NCBI RefSeq assembly: GCF_002013465.1
Contig: NZ_MAFC01000031.1
Span: forward strand, 20,324 to 84,323
Source: Mycobacterium sp. D16R12
GTDB lineage: Bacteria > Actinomycetota > Actinomycetes > Mycobacteriales > Mycobacteriaceae
Length of the DNA stretch: 64,000 bases
Reading direction: 5' to 3'
The notes under the pieces were generated by a model. It did not search any database, had not been told where the DNA came from, and worked only from the letters and a program-made list of their open reading frames with translations. How positions within the stretch are numbered: position 1 is the first letter of the stretch; each line of letters begins with the position of its first letter. The position numbers and the translations under genes were made by a program. Shown here piece after piece: positions 18,601-27,079 of this stretch.

Positions 18601-21600
18601 CGTGCACGGCAGTAGAAGCGCCGGGGCATCTTCTCCTTCAACGTCACCTGTCCGTACCGCAACGGCAGGAACAGGTCGTTGATTCCCTGCTCGGCGGCGA
18701 GCAGGGCCGGGAACGCCGGGAAGGCGACACCGGTGCATAGGTCCATCAGGACCGGATGCATCGGCTCGGTGCCCAATTGCTCGGCGAGCTCCTCGCCGAC
18801 AAGGACATCGCCGATCGCCTCACCCTGTCCGAGCCACAGCGACTTCAGAGATCCGGACCAGGTTGGGCCCCAGGACAGTTCCAGATCGGCAAAGATCTCG
18901 AAGAGCTCCATCGGACGCATACGTTCCATCCGTTCGATGGCCGCATCAACCGGCTCGGAAGCCTCGGACGTCGGCTCGGCGGCATCGTCGCCGATACCGG
19001 TGACGACGGTGCCTTCGGCGTTCAACGACCAATCAACGTCGCGTTCACCGTAGGGACGGCTGTGCACCTGGAATTTCGACCCGCTGCCATCTTCCAGCGG
19101 ATGCAGAGTCAACTGCACCTCACGAGAACTCTTCTCCGGCAAAATGATCGGCTCGTAGAAGAACACATCCTTGGCCCGTGCCGGAGTGCCGACCGCGGCC
19201 AGCGCCATCGCGGCGTACGTCGCGCCGGGGACGACGACGGTGCCGTAGATGACGTGGTCGGACAGCCACGGCTGCGACCGCACCGACAACCGGCTGATGT
19301 ACACGGAATCTCCGGAAGCGAGATCCTCGCCCCGACCGAGGATGCCGGAGGTTGCCCCGCCTACGCCGCCGTTCACGGCGGCACCGGATGACTTCGGCCA
19401 GAAACGGCGACGCTGGAAGGGATAGGTCGGCAACTCCAGCGTATTCCGGGGGTGACGTTGCAGTGCAGCGAAATTGGGACGATGGCCACCGACGTACGCC
19501 GCGGCAAGCGCCTCGGCGATCTGGCGCCGGTCGCCTACACCCTTGCGCAGCGAGACAATTGCCCGAGGCGCGGCCAAGTGCTCCGGCCAGACCTGTACCG
19601 CGGCGCCGGTCAACACCGGCTGCGGACCGATCTCCATCAGCACCGAGCACCCCAGTGCGGCCACGGTGCGCACACTTTCGGCGAACTGCACCGGCTGGCG
19701 CGAATGCCGACGCCAGTACTGAGCGTCGATGGGGGTCTGCGCCGTCAGCACGGCACCGGTGCGGTTGCACACCAACGGCAACGTCGGGATGGCGAACTGC
19801 ACTTGCGCTGCGTACGACTCGAATTCGTCGAGTACAGGGTCCAACAACTCCGAATGGAAGGCGTGGCTGGTCTCCAGCCAGGTGCAGCGGATGCCCTCTG
19901 CCTCGAAGCGTGCGACCGCCTGTTCCACATCCTCACCCGGACCCGACAGCACGGTGTTCGGTCCGTTGTAGGCACCAATCGATACGTGCGGGAACTCGCC
20001 CGCGATCTGCTCGACATGCTTGGCGTCGCTGAACACCGCCACCATGCGCCCGCCCGCGGGCAGGCTGCCAAACAACCGGCCGCGCTCGGCGATCAGTCGC
20101 ACACCATCTTCGAGGCTGAACACTCCGGCCACGCATGCGGCCGCGTACTGGCCGACGCTGTGCCCCAGCACCACATCAGGCTCAATGCCCCATGACTGCC
20201 AGAGCCGGGCCAAGCCCATCTCGACGGCGAAGATCGCCGGCTGCGCGAAGGACGTGTGCCGCAGGACTTTCCCAGCTTCGCCACCGGTTTCACGATCGGT
20301 AGCGAACATCACCTCGAGCAACGGACTTGTCACGATGTCCTTGACCGCTTCCGCACAGCGCGTCACAGTCTCGGCGAAAACCGGCTCGGCCTCGAACAAC
20401 TCACGCGCCATACCGGGATACTGGCTACCCTGTCCGGTGAACAGCCATGCCGTCGTCGGATGATTCGCGTGCTCGCCACGGACCACACCGGGGCGCAGGC
20501 GGTTCTGGACCAGCTCGGCCAGCCCCTCGCGCGCCGACTCGACTGAATCCACGACCAGCGCGGCGCGATGCTCGAAGTGCGACCGGCCTCTCCCCGCCGT
20601 AACGCACACGTCCTCGATGTCGACATCCGGATGGGCACTCAACCACGACTCATAACGCTGCGCTACCGCGGCCAGCGCCTCCGGCGACCTCGCGGACAGC
20701 GGGAGCACGCTCACCTGGTCGCCCTGCGGTTCCGGCGCGACGTCCGGGACATCGGTAGCGCCCTCGTCCACGTCCGTCGGCCGCTGCGGGGCCTCCTCGA
20801 TCAGCACGTGCGCATTGGTTCCGGTGAATCCGAAAGAACTCACACCAGCGCGCCGCGGCCTGCCGTTGGCCTCCCAGGGAATGGCCTTGTCCACCACCCG
20901 CACCGACAACGAGTCCCACGGAATATGTGGAGAGGGCTTCTCGAAGTGCAGGCTCTGGGGCAGCACCCCGTTTTGAAGCGACAGCACCACCTTGATGAGA
21001 CCTGCTGCGCCGGAGGCTGATTCGGTGTGGCCGATATTGGATTTCACCGATCCCATCAGCAACGGCCGGTCCGCGTCACGCGAGCCGCCATATGCGGCCG
21101 CGGCGGCCTGCACCTCGATCGGATCACCGAGCGGAGTGCCCGTGCCGTGCGCCTCGAGGTAATCGACGTCACCGCCTGCCAGACCGGCCCGATCCAGCAC
21201 AGTACCGATAAGCCGTTGCTGTGCACCACCATTGGGCACCGTCAGACCACTGGAGGCGCCGTCCTGATTCACCGCGCTGCCGGGAATCACGGCGAGAATC
21301 CGGTCCTCGTCGCGCTGGGCGTCGCTCAGTCGCTTGAGTACGAGGATTCCGCAGCCTTCGCTGCGCACGTAGCCGTCGGCGGACGCGTCGAACGTCTTGC
21401 ATCGACCAACCGGTGACAGCATCCGGGCGCGTGAGGCGGCGATCACGGTCACCGGACTCAGCAGAACGTTCACGCCGCCGGCCACTGCCAAGTCGCAGTC
21501 GCCGGAGTGCAGGGCCTGAACAGCCTGATGAACGGCCACCAGGGCCGAGCTGCATGCGGTATCGACGGCCACCGCTGGTCCTTCGAATCCCAGCGCGAAG

Positions 21601-24600
21601 GCAACACGGCCGGAGATGGCGTTGAGCGCGTTGCCGGTGATGAAGTAGGGCTCGATCTTGTCCAGCGACTCCGACGACAGCAGGTGCGCATACTCGTTGG
21701 CGCCCACTCCCGCAAAGACTCCGGTTCGGCTGCCGCGCAATGCGGCCGGCGAGTACCCGGCCCGCTCCAGGCCCTCCCACACCGTTTCGAGCATCAGCCG
21801 CTGCTGCGGCTCGATCCAGACGGCCTCGCGCGGGGAGATGCCGAAGAACTCGGGATCGAACCCGTCGATTCCGTCGAGGAATCCGCCGAAGCGGGTGTAG
21901 GTCTTGCCCGCGACCTCCGGATCCGGATCGTAGAACTCGTCGATGTCGTAACGATCTTCCGGGACTTCCCGGATCGCATCGACACCGCCGGACAGCAAGT
22001 CCCAGAAGGCTTCCGGATCTGGCGCACCGGGGAATCGGCATGACACCGCGACGATCGCTATCGGTTCGTCTGTACGTGTCGTCGCCGCCTGTCGAGGCGC
22101 GGACTTGACCTGCTCGTTGAGTCCGAGCACCTCGCCGAGCAGGTAGTCGGCGACATCGGATATGCGGGGATGGTCCATCACCAGGGTGACGGGTATCTCC
22201 TTGCCGACACCCTGTTCCATGCGACGCCGCAATTCGACGGCCATCAGCGAATCCATGCCGAGGTCGAAGAACCCGGCATCCTCGCGGATCTCCGATACGT
22301 CCACGCGCGTCACCTCTGCCACCGCGTCGCGCAGGTAGTCGGTCAACAGCTTCTTGCGCTGCTGGACAGGAGCGCTCGCGAGCCGCTCGACCAACTGCGT
22401 CTTGCCCGACGGTGTGACTAACGGCGATGCGGCCAGGTGCGAAGGCACCTCGCGCTCCAGCTCCGCCAGGAATGCTCGCCTTCCTGCCTGCTGGTAGAGC
22501 GGCAGGAATCGGGCCCAGTCGATGCGGGCGATGACGCCTTGCGGCGAGGAGGCCGATGCGACGTCGGCGAGGCCCGCCAGTGCATCAGCTGGTGACAACG
22601 TCTTGATCCCACGTTGCTCCAGTCGCGCACGGGATTCCGCGTCCGCCATGCCCGCACTCCACGGACCGAAGTTGACGCTGGTTCCGGCAATGCCTTGCTC
22701 GCGCAGACGCCAGGCGAGCCCGTCGAGGAAGGCGTTGGCCGCGCTGTACGCGGTCTGTCCGAAGCCACCCCAGATCGAGGCGATGGAGGAGGTACTGATG
22801 AAGAAGTCCAGCTTGAGGTCGGCCGCGGCCTCGCTCAAATGCCAAGCACCCCAGACCTTACCGGCGAATACACGATCCACTTCGGCATCATCGAGGTCGC
22901 TGAGCGGGGTGGTACCGATCTCCCCCGCAGCGTGGACGATGCCCGCCAACGGAGGCAGCTCGGCCTGCACACCCGCCAGTAGGCGCGCAACGTCGTGCGC
23001 ATCCGCGACATCGGCGGTGACTACCCGGATTTCACAGCCGTGTTGCGCGCCCAACGCGTCGATGCGCTCGCGCGCGGACTCGCTGGGTTCACGCCGACTC
23101 GTCAGCACCAGATTCTTGGCGCCGTGCGCGGCCAGGTATCCAGCGATCTCCAGTCCGATCGAACCCAGTCCGCCGGTTACCAAATACGTTGCGCCGTCAC
23201 GTACTTCCAGCGGTTTTCCGCTCGGAAGTTCTTCCCGCCGAACCAGCCGGGGAACGTAGACCGCGTGATCGCGCAGCGCGATCTGGTCTTCCCTGACGGC
23301 CGCGTCGGTCGACGCGGACGCCCGAGCGATGAACTGTGACCATTCGTCAGCACTGGCATCGGCCAGATCGGCCAGTCCGCCCCACACCTGCGGAAGCTCC
23401 AGCGCTGCCGCACGACCGAATCCCCACAGGGCACTCTGTTCGGGTGCCACGGTGTCGGCGTCGGTGATTTTCTGTGCACCTCGGGTGAGTAACCAGATGG
23501 GAGCCCGCAATTGCGCAGCTGCGGCGGCACGGAAGAGTCGCCGTGTTCCGGCCAGCACCTGGTGCTGGATCCGCAGCAGAGACCGCGCCGAGGGGGAACC
23601 CGCGTCAAGAGCAGCGACGTGCACGATGCGAAGTGACTGTCCCTGCGCCGAGGCGTCAGCGGCCTCAGCACGCAACGCATCTGCGAGCTGTTGCTCGTCG
23701 GCGTCGGAGGCAGGCAACCCGAGGATTCGATGCTGGTGCCCACGCGCAGTCAGCGCCTCGACCAGCGGTGCGGCCGCACCGGATACCTCACCCACGAGAA
23801 TCCAGCTAATGCCCGCACCGGATTCCGTACCGGACAATGGCGTAGGCGACTTGTCCCAGCGGAACTGGTAGCGGTCATCCGCGATGGTTTGAGTGGTGCG
23901 TTGCTGGTTATGTTGTGCCGCAAGTTTTGTCAGCACGGCAAGGGTCTGTTGGTCACCGCCGGCACCGCCGAGCAGATTCGCGAGCTCCTCGATCTTTCCG
24001 TCTTCGAGCAGCCGAACGGCCTCGGTGCGCGGGCCGCCGGCACGCTGCTGCTGATTCGTGGTGTCTCGTCCGTCAGCGTCTCGCTTATCGCTGAACCAGT
24101 ACTGGCGATGCTCGAACGGATAGGTGGGCAGGTCGAGCTTTCGCGCGTGCCCGTGCCGGAACGCGCCGAAGTTGGGCACATGACCCAGGACGTACGCGTC
24201 GGCAGCGGCCTCGGTGATCTGCCGGTGGTCGGCGGTGTTGCGACGCAGCGACGCGATCGCCCGCGGAGCGGTGGCCGGATCGGGCCATGCCCGCAGGGCC
24301 GCGGCGGTGAGCACCGGTTGTGGACCGATCTCCAACAGCACCTTGCAGTTCAGGTCGGCGAGAGTACGCACGCTCTTGGCGAACTCCACCGGTTGGCGCG
24401 CGTGGCGACGCCAGTACGCGCCATCAAGTTTCGTGCTTCTACCGAGCGCGGCGCCGGTCCTGTTGTCGATCAGAATTCGTTGTGGAGTCTTGTAATTGAA
24501 CTGACCCGCATATGATTCGAATTCGTCGAGGATCGGATCCAGCAAGGCCGAATGGAACGCGTGACTGGTCTCCAGGAAATCGCATCGCACGCCCTCGGCA

Positions 24601-26780
24601 ACCAGGCCTGCCACCGCTTTCTCCAGATCCTCTGCGGGACCTGACAATACGGTGTTAGCACCGTTGTAGGCGGCAACCGAGAGGCTGGGGAACTCGTCGG
24701 TCAGGCTCTCCACGCGCTCGGCAGCGGCGAACACCGCCGCCATCCGGCCACCCGCGGGCAGACTGCCGAACAGGCGACCGCGCTCGGCCATCAGCCGTGC
24801 GCCGTCCTCCAGACTGAACACACCGGCGACGCAGGCCGCCGAGTACTGGCCAACGCTGTGACCCAACACCACGTCCGGCTCGAAGCCCCACGACTGCCAG
24901 AGCCGGGCCAGGCCCATCTCCACCGCGAACAAGGCGGGTTGAGCATAGGAGGTCTGCCGCAGCGCCTCTCCAGCTTCCGGGCCGTCCACGTCGAAAATGA
25001 CATCCAGCAAAGGCTTTTCGAGAACATCGGCCACCACTGCTGCGCAGTGCTTCAGTGTTTCGGCGAACACCGGTTCGGTGTCGAACAACTCCCTGGCCAT
25101 GCCCGGGTACTGGCTGCCTTGACCGGTAAAGAGCCACGCGGTCTTCGGCGCGTCATAGGATTCGCCACGGCCGAGGCCTGGAGCCGGGCGGTCGTCGGCG
25201 ACAGCGCCGAGTAGCTCCACGGCTGCTTCTCGCGAGTTGACCACCAGCGCCGCCCGGTGCTCCAGGTGTGCTCGCGCCACTCCGGCGGTGAGGCACACGT
25301 CCGCCAACGTGGCTTCCGGGTGTGCGTTCAACCAGCTGCGGTATTGATCGGCGATCTGCACCAAGGCGGCGGGTGTGCGCGCCGAGAGCGGCAGAATGCT
25401 GAACCGGCTCCCTGCCGACTGGGACTCCCCGGGCGTGTCGATCTCGACCGGAGCCGCCTGCTCGGGGGCCTCTTCGAGAATGACGTGAGCGTTGGTCCCG
25501 GCGAATCCGAATGAGCTGACGCCCGCGATGCGCGGCCGCTCGTTGCGCTCCCAGGCAGTGGCCTCTTTGACGATCTCCACCGGCAGCCGGTCCCAGGGAA
25601 TGTGCGGCGACGGATTCTGAAAGTTGCGGTGTTGCGGCAACAACTCGTTCTCGAGCGACAGGATGACCTTGATGACGCCCGCGATACCCGCGGCCGCCTC
25701 CAGATGTCCGATGTTCGTCTTCGCCGATCCGATCAACAACGGATCGTTCGCTTCGCGGCCGATGCCATAGGCCGCGCCAGCGGCCTGGGCCTCGATCGGA
25801 TCACCCAGCGAGGTTCCGGTGCCGTGCGCCTCCAGATACCCGACGTCACTTGGTGCGACACCGGCACGCTTGAGCGCATCGGCGATAACACGCTGCTGAG
25901 CAACGCCATTGGGCACCGTCAACCCGCCCGATGCGCCGTCCTGGTTAATCGCACTGCCCCGAATCACGGCCCGGATCCGATCACCGTCGCGGATCGCATC
26001 CTCAAGGCGCTTGATGACGATGACACCGGATCCCTCACCACGCACGTAGCCGTCCGCAGCCGCGTCGAAGGTCTTGCACTTGCCGTCGGGCGCGAGCATG
26101 TGCGCATGCGAGAACGTGATCATCGTCGCGGGGGTCAGCAGGACGTTCGCACCGCCGGCCAGCGCGAGGTCGCACTCGTCGAGTTGAAGTGCTTGGCACG
26201 CTTGATGAATTGCTACCAATGACGAGCTGCACGCCGTGTCGACGGCAACCGAGGGTCCCTGCAGCCCCAGTCGGTAGCTGATGCGGCCCGCTGCCGCTGC
26301 GTTCGAGGTACCGATGGCCATGTAGGCCTCGATCTCGGGGAAGGTCAGCTCATCGGATGCCATTCCCAGGTAGTCATGGGTGGCCAAACCGACGAACACG
26401 CCGGCATTGGTCTCGGCCAAATCCGTTGGGGCGATTCCGGAATGCTCCACCGCTCGCCACGCCATCTCCAGCAACAGTCGGTGCTGCGGATCCATCAGCC
26501 TGACCTCGCGCGTCGACATACCGAAGAACGGCGCATCAAACCCCGTCACGTCGTCGACAAAGCCGGCACGACGCGTCACGACCTTGCCGGGCGCTCCGGG
26601 TTCAGGGTCAAAGAATTCGTCGGCATCCCACCGGTCAGCGGGCACTTCGGATATCGCGTCACGGCCCTCACGCAGTACGTCCCAGAACTCGTCCGCGTTG
26701 GCGGCACCGGGAAAACGCGCTGCATATCCGATGATTGCAAAACGTGGGGCTGGCTTGATCGGATGGTCAGCGGATTCCAT
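15663..26780 (-). CDS. pks: Bimodular type I polyketide synthase of the TPP locus
   Basis: Protein of 3,705 residues from the ATG at 26780, set by an AAGGAGG ribosome site. Module 1: KS (14-440, Cys184), AT (550-850, Ser642 in GHSVGQ), KR (about 1198-1380), ACP (Ser1511). Module 2: KS (about 1570-1990, Cys1743), AT (Ser2208), DH (His2509 in HxxxGxxxxP), ER (NADPH loop near 3138), KR (about 3325-3490), ACP (Ser3629). Both AT domains carry HAFHS, the malonyl-CoA signature, so an unbranched chain is expected. There is no loading ACP and no thioesterase. The architecture and neighbours fit the Pks that makes the phleic-acid chains of trehalose polyphleates; chains would leave through PapA3. Module 1 lacks DH although its product needs double bonds. 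Confidence 0.93.
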   Translation of the reverse strand: MESADHPIKPAPRFAIIGYAARFPGAANADEFWDVLREGRDAISEVPADRWDADEFFDPEPGAPGKVVTRRAGFVDDVTGFDAPFFGMSTREVRLMDPQHRLLLEMAWRAVEHSGIAPTDLAETNAGVFVGLATHDYLGMASDELTFPEIEAYMAIGTSNAAAAGRISYRLGLQGPSVAVDTACSSSLVAIHQACQALQLDECDLALAGGANVLLTPATMITFSHAHMLAPDGKCKTFDAAADGYVRGEGSGVIVIKRLEDAIRDGDRIRAVIRGSAINQDGASGGLTVPNGVAQQRVIADALKRAGVAPSDVGYLEAHGTGTSLGDPIEAQAAGAAYGIGREANDPLLIGSAKTNIGHLEAAAGIAGVIKVILSLENELLPQHRNFQNPSPHIPWDRLPVEIVKEATAWERNERPRIAGVSSFGFAGTNAHVILEEAPEQAAPVEIDTPGESQSAGSRFSILPLSARTPAALVQIADQYRSWLNAHPEATLADVCLTAGVARAHLEHRAALVVNSREAAVELLGAVADDRPAPGLGRGESYDAPKTAWLFTGQGSQYPGMARELFDTEPVFAETLKHCAAVVADVLEKPLLDVIFDVDGPEAGEALRQTSYAQPALFAVEMGLARLWQSWGFEPDVVLGHSVGQYSAACVAGVFSLEDGARLMAERGRLFGSLPAGGRMAAVFAAAERVESLTDEFPSLSVAAYNGANTVLSGPAEDLEKAVAGLVAEGVRCDFLETSHAFHSALLDPILDEFESYAGQFNYKTPQRILIDNRTGAALGRSTKLDGAYWRRHARQPVEFAKSVRTLADLNCKVLLEIGPQPVLTAAALRAWPDPATAPRAIASLRRNTADHRQITEAAADAYVLGHVPNFGAFRHGHARKLDLPTYPFEHRQYWFSDKRDADGRDTTNQQQRAGGPRTEAVRLLEDGKIEELANLLGGAGGDQQTLAVLTKLAAQHNQQRTTQTIADDRYQFRWDKSPTPLSGTESGAGISWILVGEVSGAAAPLVEALTARGHQHRILGLPASDADEQQLADALRAEAADASAQGQSLRIVHVAALDAGSPSARSLLRIQHQVLAGTRRLFRAAAAAQLRAPIWLLTRGAQKITDADTVAPEQSALWGFGRAAALELPQVWGGLADLADASADEWSQFIARASASTDAAVREDQIALRDHAVYVPRLVRREELPSGKPLEVRDGATYLVTGGLGSIGLEIAGYLAAHGAKNLVLTSRREPSESARERIDALGAQHGCEIRVVTADVADAHDVARLLAGVQAELPPLAGIVHAAGEIGTTPLSDLDDAEVDRVFAGKVWGAWHLSEAAADLKLDFFISTSSIASIWGGFGQTAYSAANAFLDGLAWRLREQGIAGTSVNFGPWSAGMADAESRARLEQRGIKTLSPADALAGLADVASASSPQGVIARIDWARFLPLYQQAGRRAFLAELEREVPSHLAASPLVTPSGKTQLVERLASAPVQQRKKLLTDYLRDAVAEVTRVDVSEIREDAGFFDLGMDSLMAVELRRRMEQGVGKEIPVTLVMDHPRISDVADYLLGEVLGLNEQVKSAPRQAATTRTDEPIAIVAVSCRFPGAPDPEAFWDLLSGGVDAIREVPEDRYDIDEFYDPDPEVAGKTYTRFGGFLDGIDGFDPEFFGISPREAVWIEPQQRLMLETVWEGLERAGYSPAALRGSRTGVFAGVGANEYAHLLSSESLDKIEPYFITGNALNAISGRVAFALGFEGPAVAVDTACSSALVAVHQAVQALHSGDCDLAVAGGVNVLLSPVTVIAASRARMLSPVGRCKTFDASADGYVRSEGCGILVLKRLSDAQRDEDRILAVIPGSAVNQDGASSGLTVPNGGAQQRLIGTVLDRAGLAGGDVDYLEAHGTGTPLGDPIEVQAAAAAYGGSRDADRPLLMGSVKSNIGHTESASGAAGLIKVVLSLQNGVLPQSLHFEKPSPHIPWDSLSVRVVDKAIPWEANGRPRRAGVSSFGFTGTNAHVLIEEAPQRPTDVDEGATDVPDVAPEPQGDQVSVLPLSARSPEALAAVAQRYESWLSAHPDVDIEDVCVTAGRGRSHFEHRAALVVDSVESAREGLAELVQNRLRPGVVRGEHANHPTTAWLFTGQGSQYPGMARELFEAEPVFAETVTRCAEAVKDIVTSPLLEVMFATDRETGGEAGKVLRHTSFAQPAIFAVEMGLARLWQSWGIEPDVVLGHSVGQYAAACVAGVFSLEDGVRLIAERGRLFGSLPAGGRMVAVFSDAKHVEQIAGEFPHVSIGAYNGPNTVLSGPGEDVEQAVARFEAEGIRCTWLETSHAFHSELLDPVLDEFESYAAQVQFAIPTLPLVCNRTGAVLTAQTPIDAQYWRRHSRQPVQFAESVRTVAALGCSVLMEIGPQPVLTGAAVQVWPEHLAAPRAIVSLRKGVGDRRQIAEALAAAYVGGHRPNFAALQRHPRNTLELPTYPFQRRRFWPKSSGAAVNGGVGGATSGILGRGEDLASGDSVYISRLSVRSQPWLSDHVIYGTVVVPGATYAAMALAAVGTPARAKDVFFYEPIILPEKSSREVQLTLHPLEDGSGSKFQVHSRPYGERDVDWSLNAEGTVVTGIGDDAAEPTSEASEPVDAAIERMERMRPMELFEIFADLELSWGPTWSGSLKSLWLGQGEAIGDVLVGEELAEQLGTEPMHPVLMDLCTGVAFPAFPALLAAEQGINDLFLPLRYGQVTLKEKMPRRFYCRARWHESPLDSETQVFDLDYLDRDGRHLGGIREFTVKRAPREALLRGLGGDATRLLYTLGWHEVPVPPSEDAAVEASGTWLIAGFDELAAKVPGCIPFDRTTNPELLGQVLEQAKERGVPFSGVVWRAAGPGAQEGAGFSDTEIARLETEIANLLSAVHTVQNGSQNGVKLPDGLWIVTERAVATESGEPVDPVQASLWGFGRTTINEEPALHARLVDCDGSPEAVQALANLLGTPGHEPAEPEIAVRQGKLLASRLLPWSRTGHLTVPRGSDYVLAPTERGAIDNLRITEKEVPAPDEGYVQVRVEAAGLNFRDVLNVLGLYPGDPGPIGGDFAGIVTQLGEGATGVEVGQRVYGSMQGAFGSRFNVPAQFLAPIPDGISGVEAATIPAAALTVRLSFDWAQLKPGDKVLIHAASGGVGLAAIQMAQQFGAEVFATASTFKRATLRKLGVKYVYDSRTTDFADQILADTDGAGVDVVLNSLTSEGFVEATLRATATNGRFAEIAKRDIWTTEQMAQARPDIAYEIVALDTVMFQEPDRIRTLLTEVSEGLAKGEWTPLPAEIYPLTEARTAFRRMQQARHIGKIVCQMPNPLAPRPDRTYLITGGLGAIGLHTAGYLAQLGAGDIVLTSRRAPDTDAQRLIEEITERSKTRIHVFTADVGEESEVVKLLERIRAELPPLAGVAHLAGVLDDALLGQQSVERFRTTLAPKAFGAEYLDRLTKEDDLDFFIVSSSVSSLFGSPGQSNYATANALLDGLIAQRRAQGLPATGINFGPWGQGGMASSEAATANISAQGLIPLDPSAALAALAEVIANGTGQATVIKANWQRAAKVLGSSRPPILDLVLPSAVGEVTGDSELLKQLMEIPVPQRAGFVTEFLQREVQNFLRLAQPPAATSRFLDLGTDSLMAIELRNRLHSQFGGKFTINATAVFDYPTIGGLAEYLVAQLPDAESESEEAQPAVESAEADAAPTPSDAVSEPKE

Positions 26781-27079
26781 GCTGAGGCCTCCTTGCGTCG
26801 GCGGGTGGGGAGAGTGGCCCTCGACGTCGTCGGGCGAGAATGTGACTCTGGACATCGGCGGGTGCGAACGCGACTCTAGCCGAACAAGTATCGTGCGCAC
26901 TGTTGTTCCCAAACTTTGTGGTAACTAGGACAAGGGGTTCTAGTTATTTCCGGTATGCCATGTGGCGCATGGGGTTTCCGGGTCTTGGTCGACCGCCGGT
27001 TGCGCGGTCAAACCGAGGGTATGTTGGGCCACCGACGAAAGATGCCGGAGCGGGGCCGGCCGAACGAGAGGACGGCGCG
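26781..27079. promoter_or_regulatory. Divergent pks/papA3 control region
   Basis: A gap of 299 bp separates the divergent pks and papA3 starts and must hold both promoters. It contains an inverted repeat with arms TAACTAG (26922-26928) and CTAGTTA (26940-26946) separated by 11 bases, within the most AT-rich part of the gap. An operator for coordinate control of the glycolipid genes is the simplest reading. No separate gene is visible here. Confidence 0.5.
26788..26794 (-). promoter_or_regulatory. Strong ribosome binding site deciding the pks start
   Basis: AAGGAGG on the minus strand, seven bases before the ATG at 26780. It rules against the upstream in-frame start at 26912, which would add 44 residues unlike any KS N-terminus. 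Confidence 0.85.

Noticed and set aside
26781..26912. N-terminal extension of the Pks from 26912
   Set aside because: The AAGGAGG at 26788-26794 and the KS domain starting near residue 14 fix the start at 26780.
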